Program-made: the position numbers and the translations under genes | Part shown: in pieces, positions 52,272 to 60,618 of the stretch | Layout of the letters: each line of letters begins with the position of its first letter | How positions within the stretch are numbered: the first letter of the stretch is position 1 | Source: Neolewinella agarilytica | GTDB lineage: Bacteria > Bacteroidota > Bacteroidia > Chitinophagales > Saprospiraceae | DNA length: 64,000 bases | Assembly (NCBI RefSeq): GCF_900110645.1 | Contig: NZ_FOFB01000001.1 | Location: forward strand, 526,373-590,372 | Direction of reading: 5' to 3' | The notes under the pieces: model-generated | Database searches by the model: none | What the model was told of the DNA's origin: nothing | The model's input: only the letters and a program-made list of their open reading frames with translations

Positions 52272-53741
52272 TTAGTGAGTTGGAGTGTTGTCTTCGCCGT
52301 CAATGTCAACCGTGCCACCGGCACCAATGTCATTAACCGCTGCGGGTACGTGAGTACCGTGGCCATGGTGTGCACCGTCTCCGATGTACTGGTCACCTGC
52401 CGTTTTGAGAATACTCTTCACTTCCGCAATTGCCACTACCGGGGCAACCCGCGTGAAGATGAGGAAGAGCGTGAAGAACAGGCCAATCGTGCCGATGAAG
52501 ATGCAGATCTCTACCCAGGTTGGCACGTAGTAACTCCAGCTGGAAGGGAGGTAATCACGGGCCAGGGTCGTTGCGATAATTACAAAGCGCTCGAACCACA
52601 TACCAATGTTGATAAAGATCGACATAAAGAAGGTCCAGAAGAGGCTTGTCCGCAGTTTCTTCCACCAGAAGATCTGGGGAGAGAGTACGTTACAGAGCAT
52701 CATGCCGATGTAGCTCCAGTAGTATGGGCCAAGAACCCGGTTAAGGAAGGCAAATTGCTCGTAGATGTAACCAGAGTACCAGGCGATGAAAAGCTCAGTC
52801 AGGTAAGCGACACCTACGATTGATCCCGTTAGCAGGATTACCTTGTTCATCGATTCGATGTGCTCGATGGTGATGTAATCTTCCAGGTGCAGCACCTTAC
52901 GGGCAATGAGCATCAGCGTCAGTACCATGGCGAAACCAGAGAAGATAGCTCCCGCTACAAAGTAGGGAGGGAAGATCGTCGTGTGCCAGCCGGGAATAAC
53001 CGACGTTGCAAAGTCAAAGGATACAATCGTGTGTACGGAAAGTACCAGTGGCGTAGCCAGACCCGCCAGGATCAGAGAGAGACTCTCCCAACGCTGCCAG
53101 TGCTTTGCACTACCGTTCCAGCCGAAGGAAACAATGCTGTAGATTTTCTTGCGGAAACCCTTCGCGCGGTCCCGGACCGTAGCCAGGTCAGGCACCAAAC
53201 CAGCATACCAGAAAAGCAGGGATACGGTGAAGTAAGTAGAGATCGCGAATACGTCCCAAAGCAGTGGTGAGTTGAAGTTCACCCACAGCGGCCCCCGCGT
53301 GTTGGGGTAAGGGAAGATGAAGATGGCCAGCCAGAGACGTCCCATGTGAATGAGCGGGAACTGACCGGCACAGACTACGGCGAAGATCGTCATGGCCTCT
53401 GCAGCACGGTTCACGCCCGTCCGCCATTTCTGGCGGAACAGCAAGAGAATGGCCGAGATAAGGGTACCGGCGTGACCAATACCTACCCACCAAACAAAGT
53501 TGGTAATATCCCAACCCCAGTTAATGGTACGGTTAAGGTTCCAGGAACCGATCCCGACCCATACCGTCCAGGCAACGCTGAAGGCGAACAGGCCAAGGCC
53601 AATCACGGAAATAATAAAAGTGATGACCCATGACAGCGAAGGGGCTGTCTCCGTTGGGCGGCAAATGTCTTCCGTTATCTGGTGGTAGGTTTTACTACCC
53701 GTGATTAACGGTCGGCGAACGGGGGCTACATGTCCACTCAT
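52272..53741 (-). CDS. actC: Alternative complex III subunit ActC (NrfD/PsrC-like)
   Basis: 489 aa from ATG 53741 (MSGHVAPVRRPL); the frame extends 18 codons upstream into a repeat-derived segment. Ten transmembrane helices, with the quinol-site region of NrfD-type subunits (FVWWVGIGHAGTLISAILLL, HMGRLWLAIFIFPYPNTRGP). Oxidises quinol and passes electrons to the Fe-S subunit ActB. Its upstream spacer contains GATTCTCG repeats. Confidence 0.95.
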   Translation of the reverse strand: MSGHVAPVRRPLITGSKTYHQITEDICRPTETAPSLSWVITFIISVIGLGLFAFSVAWTVWVGIGSWNLNRTINWGWDITNFVWWVGIGHAGTLISAILLLFRQKWRTGVNRAAEAMTIFAVVCAGQFPLIHMGRLWLAIFIFPYPNTRGPLWVNFNSPLLWDVFAISTYFTVSLLFWYAGLVPDLATVRDRAKGFRKKIYSIVSFGWNGSAKHWQRWESLSLILAGLATPLVLSVHTIVSFDFATSVIPGWHTTIFPPYFVAGAIFSGFAMVLTLMLIARKVLHLEDYITIEHIESMNKVILLTGSIVGVAYLTELFIAWYSGYIYEQFAFLNRVLGPYYWSYIGMMLCNVLSPQIFWWKKLRTSLFWTFFMSIFINIGMWFERFVIIATTLARDYLPSSWSYYVPTWVEICIFIGTIGLFFTLFLIFTRVAPVVAIAEVKSILKTAGDQYIGDGAHHGHGTHVPAAVNDIGAGGTVDIDGEDNTPTH

Positions 53742-53749
53742 AATTAAAT

Positions 53750-53920
53750 TAATTCTTGATTCTCGATTCTCGACATTTGATTCTTGATTTGGCATTCAAT
53801 CCTCAACTATCAGTATCAATTCTCATTTTATGGTTTCCGCCGGGGCGGTAATCTTTGTGTTATCATCTCTGGCGGCCAATCAGGAATCGAGATTCGAGAT
53901 TCGCCAATCGAGAATCTTTA
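53750..53920. repeat. Degenerate GATTCTCG repeats flanking the actC/actB spacer
   Basis: TTCTTGATTCTCGATTCTCG on one side (about 53753-53773) and AATCGAGATTCGAGATTCG on the other (53884-53905) are inverse copies. Short repeats of this type recur in Bacteroidota. Confidence 0.6.
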
Positions 53921-56900
53921 TGCTTCCAGCTCTTCCAGTGAGTTGTGCACCCGGGCCTGGTAGAATACCGCACTCTGGGTGTTGACTTCCTCCAGCGCCA
54001 GGTAGTTCAGCGGGTTGCCAAGCTTACCGGCAATATCACCGTGCTTGTTGTTCCGGTCACCAAAGGTGATGGCTCCGGTCGGACAAGCCGTCTGGCAAGC
54101 CGTACGAACATCAGAGTCACGCAGCTGGCGCTTCTCGATCTTGGCGGTCAGCTTACCAGCCTGCAGGCGTTGCGTACAGAAGCTACACTTCTCGATTACA
54201 CCACGGCTACGAACGGTAACGTCAGGGTTGAGGACCATCCGCGTCAGGTTGTCAGCGCCGAATGGCAGTTCCTCATCCTGTACTTCCGGTTCGTTGGAGC
54301 TGAAGAGATCACCCGTCGTAAAGTCAAGCCAGTTAAAGCGACGAACCTTGTAAGGACAGTTGTTCGCGCAGTAACGGGTACCGATACAACGGTTATAGAT
54401 CATTTGGTTGAGTCCCTCATTACTGTGCTGGCTGGCGTTTACCGGACAAACATTCTCACAGGGAGCATTATCACAGTGCTGGCACATCATCGGCTGGTAA
54501 ACAGCCTTCGGGTTCTCTACGTCGCCGTAGTAGTACCGGTCAATACGGAGCCACTTCATTTCGTGGTGGCGCCATACTTCGTACTTACCCACGATAGGAA
54601 CGTTGTTTTCCGCCACACAGGCTACCTCACAGGCAGCACAACCAATACAGGCCTGCAGGTCGACGTGCATCGCCCACCAGTGTCCCTGGCTGTAGATGTT
54701 CTCGGCGTACTCTTCGTAGGGGTACAGCGTCTGATCGTTGAGGTGCTTGGCGTGCTCACGCTGGTGAGCAATGTGCTCCTTCAATTCACCCAGCTCGCCG
54801 AAGCCACCCTGGTAAATGATGGAACGGTCGGTCAAACCGCCCTGCATACCTTCACCAAGCTCCATCACCGTCTTTTCGTCGACGTTGTAAGGCTCGATGT
54901 AGGCTTTTTGCTCTTCCGTTGGGGCTTCGTAAGTGATTTCACCCGTCCGGTTATTGTAGTAGGCCATTTTGCCTTCCTCGTTCTTCGTCGTCAGGCCCAT
55001 CGTGTGGTGGTACTGAACGCTGGCGAACTCTTCTTCTACGTCTACTTTACCGGATACGGTTGCTCCGTCGGCGTAGTACTGTACGTAACCAAGGCTATCT
55101 ACCGGCAGCCAGGGGTAAACGTTGATACCAACGTTATGCCCGATCGCCCGACCGGAAACACCCGTCACCGTGCGGCCATAGCCCAAGGCTAAACCAAAGG
55201 TCTCTTCCTTCTGGCCAAACTGGCGAACAGCCGTAATGGCCTGAGTTGTTTCGCCAATGGTCAGGTTAACCATATCAGCCTTACCCTTGTACTCCTCATT
55301 GTTGAGGTCGTTATAAGCCGTGTAGCTATTACCTCCTTCCCACTTGACGGGAATACTGAGGTAGTTGCCCCAAACGGTACGCAGTACGGGATCGGGAACT
55401 TCCTGCAACCAGGGGTTACCGGCATAAACACCGTTACCGATGTTGATCGTTTCGTAGAAATTAACTTCCTGTCCGGCACCCGGCTTGGAAACCTGCCCGG
55501 TAGATCCACCCGCAGGCGCAGGCGTTTCGCCTTCGACAGCAGCGGCAGCAGTCACCGGAATGGTGAGTACACCTGCCTGAAGCGCATTGTCGAAGAAAGC
55601 CTGGAACGTAACGAAGTCAGACTGTGCAGCGAAGGCTGTTGCCTGCCAAACCGATTTGACGTACTCAAAGTAAGGCTGCTCCGCATCCGCCTGGTAAGCA
55701 GAAGACTTGCCCCATACCAACAGGCTCTCCCCCTGTTCGCGAGTTCCGGCGCGGCCGACACTGGCGAAGATGGGAGTGATAGCTGGCTGAATCAGGGATA
55801 GCTCCCCCTGTACCGCTTCCACATCACCCCAGCTTTCGAGGTAGTGGTGTGTCGGTGTTACGTACTGACAGAGAAGAGCCGTTTCGTTAGGGACACCGCT
55901 CATGCTGATGCTCAGCTTCGCCTTAGCGATGCTTTCGGTGAACTTAGCCGCCCATGGATTATCAAAGGCCGGGTTCGCACCGTCGAGTACGATCAGGGCA
56001 TCAACGCTTCCCTTTTCCAGGTCAGCGGCGAGCTGGCCAAGAGCCTGGTCGCTACCCTTACGCTGCATACTCCAGCGATCAGTCGTGATGGTGGTGCCGT
56101 AAGCACCTAATTTCTGGTTGATGGCGTTGATGAGCAGTTGCTCCGCCAGGTTGTTGCTGCCACTAACGACGAGTCCGTGAGAACCCGCTTTCTTTAGTTC
56201 GGCGGCAACGGCTTTGATCTTAGCGCCTGCCTCTCCGCTCAGGGAGCCACTTCCACCGCCTACAATGGCAGCGTGCAGGGCAGCAATGGCCTGCCCTTGC
56301 TCAGATGGCTTAACGAGGATGCGGTTATCCGCATTGGAGCCCGTCATGCTCATGCTGCTCTCCACCTGAATGTGGCGAGACATTTTACCGTTGTCTACTT
56401 TACGGCCCATGGCGTACTGCCGGGCAAACTGTACGGGAGAGATCCAGGTACCCAGGAAGTCGGCACCGATGGATACGATAACGTCCGCCTTATCAAAATG
56501 ATAGCTTGGTACGGCGCGCATGCCGAAAGTCCGCTCGTTGGCGTCCAGCAGGGCAGCGCTGGAAACGGGATCGTACTGAACCAGTTCGGTATTCGAGTAG
56601 CGAGACTTAAATTCACCAATTGCCGCAAGAAGGGAAGGGCTCATGATGGTATGCGATACGATGCGCACCCGGGCACCGCTGCTCATTTTACCACTGATTT
56701 CAGCATCAATGGCGTCCCAGCCAGCTTTCTCTCCGGCTTTAACTTTTCCTCCATCGATGCGGTAAGGACCGTCGAAGCGGCTGGTGTCATAAACACCCAG
56801 TACGGATGCCTGAGCACGCGCACTCGTACCACCTTTAGTGATGGGGCTCATGCTGTTACCTTCGATCTTGATGGGGCGTCCTTCGCGGGTCTTCACCAGC

Positions 56901-57208
56901 ACGGGAACGTAGTCGCCGCCCTGAACGAAGGTAGAAGCGTAGTAAGAAGCAACACCGGGAACGATAGTATCCGGCTTAGAAACGTATGGAATAGCCTTAC
57001 GTACCGGGATATCACAGGAAGCGATGGTTGCGGCGGTCATACCGAAACCGAGGTACTTCAGAAAATCGCGGCGGCTGCTTTCCAACCGGGAATCTTCCGC
57101 GGCGTCCATTACCGGAGACCCGATTTCATTATCAGTAGCTTTCACGTAATCGGCGCTCCCTTCGAGCTGATCCGTTCCTACCCAGATGTTGGTGACTTGC
57201 TTTTTCAT
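53918..57208 (-). CDS. actB: Alternative complex III subunit ActB (molybdopterin-like plus Fe-S)
   Basis: 1096 aa. TAT-type motif SRRDFLK at residues 45-51 directs export. The large N-terminal half is a molybdopterin oxidoreductase-like domain that in ACIII lacks the cofactor. The C-terminal part holds four cubane-type clusters: ACIGCAACEVAC, MCQHCDNAPCENVCPV, CIGTRYCANNCPYKV and CSFCTQ...CQTACPTGAI. It conducts electrons from ActC to the cytochromes ActA and ActE. The stop is 9 bp beyond a GATTCTCG repeat. Confidence 0.97.
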   Translation of the reverse strand: MKKQVTNIWVGTDQLEGSADYVKATDNEIGSPVMDAAEDSRLESSRRDFLKYLGFGMTAATIASCDIPVRKAIPYVSKPDTIVPGVASYYASTFVQGGDYVPVLVKTREGRPIKIEGNSMSPITKGGTSARAQASVLGVYDTSRFDGPYRIDGGKVKAGEKAGWDAIDAEISGKMSSGARVRIVSHTIMSPSLLAAIGEFKSRYSNTELVQYDPVSSAALLDANERTFGMRAVPSYHFDKADVIVSIGADFLGTWISPVQFARQYAMGRKVDNGKMSRHIQVESSMSMTGSNADNRILVKPSEQGQAIAALHAAIVGGGSGSLSGEAGAKIKAVAAELKKAGSHGLVVSGSNNLAEQLLINAINQKLGAYGTTITTDRWSMQRKGSDQALGQLAADLEKGSVDALIVLDGANPAFDNPWAAKFTESIAKAKLSISMSGVPNETALLCQYVTPTHHYLESWGDVEAVQGELSLIQPAITPIFASVGRAGTREQGESLLVWGKSSAYQADAEQPYFEYVKSVWQATAFAAQSDFVTFQAFFDNALQAGVLTIPVTAAAAVEGETPAPAGGSTGQVSKPGAGQEVNFYETINIGNGVYAGNPWLQEVPDPVLRTVWGNYLSIPVKWEGGNSYTAYNDLNNEEYKGKADMVNLTIGETTQAITAVRQFGQKEETFGLALGYGRTVTGVSGRAIGHNVGINVYPWLPVDSLGYVQYYADGATVSGKVDVEEEFASVQYHHTMGLTTKNEEGKMAYYNNRTGEITYEAPTEEQKAYIEPYNVDEKTVMELGEGMQGGLTDRSIIYQGGFGELGELKEHIAHQREHAKHLNDQTLYPYEEYAENIYSQGHWWAMHVDLQACIGCAACEVACVAENNVPIVGKYEVWRHHEMKWLRIDRYYYGDVENPKAVYQPMMCQHCDNAPCENVCPVNASQHSNEGLNQMIYNRCIGTRYCANNCPYKVRRFNWLDFTTGDLFSSNEPEVQDEELPFGADNLTRMVLNPDVTVRSRGVIEKCSFCTQRLQAGKLTAKIEKRQLRDSDVRTACQTACPTGAITFGDRNNKHGDIAGKLGNPLNYLALEEVNTQSAVFYQARVHNSLEELEA

Positions 57209-57323
57209 GCAATCTATATTTGAACGTGGCCTGAGCCTGTGTTCGTTAGCTACCCGAAGGCAGCGTGATTTTGTTTTTGATCCCGGCTCTGAGGCCGTTC
57301 CTTTTCCTACTGCTTACTAATGA

Positions 57324-58802
57324 TTAGTAGTGACAACGCTGACAGTTCAGACCACCGATGTCTTCAACGGTAACCGATTTCCGTTCTCCGTCTTTCATCT
57401 CTTCGTGGTACTTCTCGTAGGCTTTGTAGTATTCGTTGTCGAACTGTACATCCGTCTCGCGGTGACAGTTAACACACCAGCCCATGCTGAGCGGGCTGTA
57501 CTGATAGACGAGCTCCATCTCCTCTACGGGGCCGTGACAGTTCTGACACTTCAGGTTACCGACGGTAACGTGCTGGGCGTGGTTGAAGTAGGCGTGGTCC
57601 GGCAGGTTGTGGATACGAACCCATTCTACGGGGCCGGCAACTTTATCATCACCGGTCATATCATTAGTGAGGGCTGCAACAACGCCATCCCACTGATCTT
57701 CAATGACGTTTTCCATCTCGTCCAGATCACCTTCGTCAGCAATGTACTCCTGAGCGATCCACTTCTTGTAGATCTCCTTGGCCTCCTCGTTGCTGTAGTT
57801 CTCGTAGTCTTTGATGTAAGCATCCTCAATCGGATCGTAACCGATAGCTGCATAGATCTTAGTGATCTCCGCCGTACCGTACTGGCTACCTTTCTTGATG
57901 GCCCGGTGACAGTTCATACAGGTATTAACCGCAGGAATAACGGAATGCTTCGAACGACGGGCACCGTCGTGACAGTACTGACATTCGATCTGGTTCAACC
58001 CAGCGTGCGTAACGTGGCTGAACTTGATGGGCTGCTCCGGCTGGTAGTCCTGCTGCCGCCCCAGTTCAATGGCGTGGTTTACCGTAGTGTAACCACCCAA
58101 AACAACCAGTGCAAAAAGTACAAAAGCGATCATGCCCTTGCTCGTCAGGATTTCCATCAGCGTACGACGGGCAGGGCTGCCTCCTTCTTTGGTGGCTACC
58201 ATATACTGCATATTGCTCGTAATCCGGGCAAGGATCAGGGAAAGCAGCAGCAGCGCACCACCAAGAATGACGAAAAGCCAGGTGTTGTCTTGTTTTTCAG
58301 CAACAGCAGTAATTTGAGTTCCGCCATCACCACCACCACCGGGGATGTTACCAGTGTACTGACCATCAATGAAAGCCAGCAGGTGCTCAATGTCGCTTCC
58401 CGTAAGGCCCGTGTAATTAGACATAATAGTAGGGCTCCACTCGGCCCAAACGGCCTGAGCGCGGGCGGACTCACCGGAGGCGATCAAAGCCTGTGACTGC
58501 TGAATCCAGCGATACAGATGTTCACGGGGTTCCGCAGACCAACGCTCCTCAACACCGCCAAGAGCGGGGCCGGTAGCCTTGTCTTTCATGTTCTTATTGT
58601 GGCAGGAACCACAAACGTTAGCATTCCAGAGCGCTTTACCTTTTTTATAATCCCCTTCTCCCGGAGCAACAGCACCTGCCTCAACGGGTGCTTCAGCGGG
58701 GGTTTCGGGAGCGGGATCATCCTGCGCAAAGGCAGAAGGACCTCCAATAAGGAGTAAGCAGAAGAAAAGAAGAGCCGGTAGTATTCTGGGCTGGTATGTC
58801 AT
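57324..58802 (-). CDS. actA: Alternative complex III subunit ActA, hexahaem cytochrome c
   Basis: 492 aa from ATG 58802 (MTYQPRILPALL), giving a signal peptide ending AFAQ; the frame extends 35 codons upstream without homology. Six CXXCH motifs: CGSCH (about residue 62), CQYCH, CMNCH, CQNCH, CVNCH and CQRCH at the very C-terminus. The first lies in an N-terminal monohaem cytochrome c domain (about 50-145), then a transmembrane helix and the usual pentahaem part. First gene of the act operon, with a strong promoter upstream. Confidence 0.96.
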   Translation of the reverse strand: MTYQPRILPALLFFCLLLIGGPSAFAQDDPAPETPAEAPVEAGAVAPGEGDYKKGKALWNANVCGSCHNKNMKDKATGPALGGVEERWSAEPREHLYRWIQQSQALIASGESARAQAVWAEWSPTIMSNYTGLTGSDIEHLLAFIDGQYTGNIPGGGGDGGTQITAVAEKQDNTWLFVILGGALLLLSLILARITSNMQYMVATKEGGSPARRTLMEILTSKGMIAFVLFALVVLGGYTTVNHAIELGRQQDYQPEQPIKFSHVTHAGLNQIECQYCHDGARRSKHSVIPAVNTCMNCHRAIKKGSQYGTAEITKIYAAIGYDPIEDAYIKDYENYSNEEAKEIYKKWIAQEYIADEGDLDEMENVIEDQWDGVVAALTNDMTGDDKVAGPVEWVRIHNLPDHAYFNHAQHVTVGNLKCQNCHGPVEEMELVYQYSPLSMGWCVNCHRETDVQFDNEYYKAYEKYHEEMKDGERKSVTVEDIGGLNCQRCHY

Positions 58803-58864
58803 TATGAATTGACATTTAGTAAGTTGCGAGCATAGAGGCAAAAATCGCCCCTCGCTTAGTCGCG

Positions 58865-58896
58865 CAAAGATACTTTCATGACATTTCTTTAACAAA
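58865..58896 (-). promoter_or_regulatory. Bacteroidota-type promoter of the act operon
   Basis: On the minus strand TTTG (58896-58893), 20 bp spacer, TATCTTTG (58872-58865): an exact match to TTTG-N19-21-TAnnTTTG. Transcription would start near 58858, about 55 bp before the actA ATG. Confidence 0.75.
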
Positions 58897-58951
58897 CTTG
58901 TTGGCAAAGCACTGCATTATTTAGATAAAATCTACACAAGGGGTTGTGTGC

Positions 58952-59033
58952 GGGCGCATCCGCAGGTGCAGAGAAAGTTGTCAGCAATGAACCATCCCGG
59001 CTTCCTACCCTCCCCTGCACCTGCGTACGCGCC
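58952..59033. repeat. Inverted pair of the 19-bp repeat upstream of the act promoter
   Basis: GGGCGCATCCGCAGGTGCA (58952-58970) faces TGCACCTGCGTACGCGCC (59016-59033). It lies between two divergent promoters. Confidence 0.85.
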
Positions 59034-59079
59034 TGCTTTTCTATTTTGACGCGACTAACTAACTTAAGCTGGTACTGAC

Positions 59080-59087
59080 TACCTTTG
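59080..59087 (+). promoter_or_regulatory. -7 element for the 59113 gene
   Basis: TACCTTTG, exact TAnnTTTG match, 25 bp upstream of the ATG. No TTTG at a typical distance. Confidence 0.5.
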
Positions 59088-59112
59088 CGGCGCAATTTTA
59101 ACCCTTTCGCCA

Positions 59113-59598
59113 ATGTCCTCTTCCTTGAATCAACTTGTCTCCGAAAGCCGCATCTGGATCTATGGTGCGGAGCGCGCGCTAACTTCTGAAGAGACCACCT
59201 ATATAAAGACTAAACTTCAGGAGTTCGTCAGCAATTGGGTAAGCCACCGGCGGGAACTCAAAGCTGCGGCAGATATCCTGCACAATCGTTTTATCGTTAT
59301 TGCCGTTGATGAGACCCAAGCCGAGGCCAGCGGCTGCTCCATTGATGGTTCCGTTCACTTCCTGCAAGGCCTTGGTGCTGAAATGGGTATCGACTTTTTC
59401 AACCGGATGCGTTTTAGCTATCGCGATGCCCAGGGAGACATTCACACCGTTAGCCGGGAGGAGTTCAAAGAGCTCTACCGCAGCGGTAAGCTGGAAAACG
59501 ATTCCATCGTATTTGACCCGCTCGTAAAGGAGCTCGGTGAGCTCCGTCAGATATTCGAACGCCCGCTGGAGGATAGCTGGCATTCACGGATGGTTTGA
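59113..59598 (+). CDS. Conserved Bacteroidota protein (often labelled ABC transporter ATPase)
   Basis: 161 aa, soluble. Conserved segments VWIY-like (RIWIYGAERALT), DETQAEASGCSIDGSVHFLQ, FNRMRFSYRD and PLEDSWHSRMV are recognised from Bacteroidota homologues that databases often call ABC transporter ATPase, but no Walker motif is present, so that name is wrong. Function unknown. Single gene, divergent from actA. Confidence 0.75.
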   Translation: MSSSLNQLVSESRIWIYGAERALTSEETTYIKTKLQEFVSNWVSHRRELKAAADILHNRFIVIAVDETQAEASGCSIDGSVHFLQGLGAEMGIDFFNRMRFSYRDAQGDIHTVSREEFKELYRSGKLENDSIVFDPLVKELGELRQIFERPLEDSWHSRMV

Positions 59599-59740
59599 CA
59601 GGGTGCGGGGTGCAGGTTACAGGTTACAGGTTACAAGGTGCAAGATTCCAACCTGCAACCCGCAACTTAAAACCTGCAACTTCCAACTTGCAACCCGTAA
59701 CTTGAAACCTGTAACCTGCAACTTGCAACTTCCAACCTCC
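59598..59740. repeat. Short tandem GTTACAGGTTACA / CAACTTGCAAC repeats
   Basis: Several runs of GGTTACAGGTTACAGGTTAC and, in inverted sense, CCTGCAACTTCCAACTTGC over about 140 bp directly after the preceding stop codon. Both orientations are present, so it can fold. Confidence 0.75.
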
Positions 59741-59741
59741 C

Positions 59742-60284
59742 CTAAAACCGGCAACTCTCCCCCGCCGCCAGGCCATCTACGCTAATCACGCGGTCCAGCC
59801 GGAGCCAGTCTCCGTTACGAAACTGGACGTATTCTTCCGTTTTGTCCGTTTTTGTGTCCAGTAAGCGGGTTTCTATCCGTAACGGAGACTCCCCCCCCCC
59901 CCGGTATTTGATTTTCACGGGCCGCCGCTGCACGATGGCCGCTTCAAAATTATCGTAAAAGTTACAGTCTATTGGCTGGTAATTCGTGCGGGGCAGAGCG
60001 GACAGTGCATGGAGATACTCTTCCATTCTCTTCTCCGGCTCAAAGGTTTGCCAACTACGCGCGGACTCTGAAAAGGGCGGAAAAGGCAGTTCTCCGAAGT
60101 ACAGCCACGGACGGCCGTGCATTCTGGCCAGTTGAGCCTTCTCTATATCCTCCTCCGTCAGATCACCCTCCTGGTTAAAAAGGGCAAAAGCATCTACCTC
60201 AAACATTGGCTCTCCACCCCAGCGCCGCCAATCAAGGGCGGGCGGGAAGGTCGATGGTTTTCTGCCGAGGTAAAAGATCTTCAT
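59742..60284 (-). CDS. Protein with C-terminal Rho-binding antiterminator-like domain
   Basis: 180 aa. The C-terminal 75 residues (YQPIDCNFYDNFEAAIVQRR..., VKIKYRGGGESPLRI, EEYVQFRNGDWLRLDRVISVDG) resemble the YaeO/ROF fold that binds Rho and inhibits termination. The N-terminal 100 residues (RWGGEPMFEVDAFALFNQEG) have no recognised domain. The RGGGES part is encoded by a run of 12 G, so single-base slippage would truncate the domain. Antitermination is inferred from the domain only. Confidence 0.65.
   Translation of the reverse strand: MKIFYLGRKPSTFPPALDWRRWGGEPMFEVDAFALFNQEGDLTEEDIEKAQLARMHGRPWLYFGELPFPPFSESARSWQTFEPEKRMEEYLHALSALPRTNYQPIDCNFYDNFEAAIVQRRPVKIKYRGGGESPLRIETRLLDTKTDKTEEYVQFRNGDWLRLDRVISVDGLAAGESCRF
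59891..59902 (-). repeat. Poly-G tract (12) inside a coding sequence
   Basis: Twelve consecutive C on the plus strand (G on the coding strand) within RGGGES of the Rho-antiterminator-like gene. Tracts of this length commonly slip during replication. Confidence 0.9.
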
Positions 60285-60285
60285 C

Positions 60286-60618
60286 TTAGCTCAGTTTATA
60301 ATCTTCTCTTGCCGGCGCGAAGACGTCGATGATCCGACAATCCGTAAGGGCCGTACCACTGTGAGCAACGTTTCCCGGAATAACGGCCACCTCCCCGGCC
60401 ACCAGAATGCGTTCCTCTCCGCCAACGGTAAAGGCAAAGCGTCCCTCCAGAACCGTAGAAATTTGTTCGTGCGGATGCGCGTGTTCCGGCAATACCGTTC
60501 CCTTCGCGATTTGGAAATCAGCAATAGTTAGGGCTTCAGTGTGAATCAGTTGCCCGGTAATCCCCGGGTATACTTCCTGTAGCGGGAGATCCGCTTCTTT
60601 ATTGATAAAATACTTCAT
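60286..60618 (-). CDS. Single-domain cupin
   Basis: 110 aa, one cupin barrel. Metal motif 1 is PEHAHPHEQISTVLEG, with two or three His and one Glu; motif 2 is PGNVAHSGTAL, with one His. The start codon overlaps the upstream SDR stop (TAATG), so the pair is translationally coupled. Possibly an isomerase or dioxygenase acting on the SDR's product; substrate unknown. Confidence 0.85.
   Translation of the reverse strand: MKYFINKEADLPLQEVYPGITGQLIHTEALTIADFQIAKGTVLPEHAHPHEQISTVLEGRFAFTVGGEERILVAGEVAVIPGNVAHSGTALTDCRIIDVFAPAREDYKLS

Noticed and set aside
53945..55192. Long open frame on the plus strand opposite actB
   Set aside because: Opposite a gene with four conserved iron-sulphur motifs; the protein has no recognisable domain.
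57330..58496. Long open frame on the plus strand opposite actA
   Set aside because: Opposite six CXXCH motifs; valine-rich shadow without homology.
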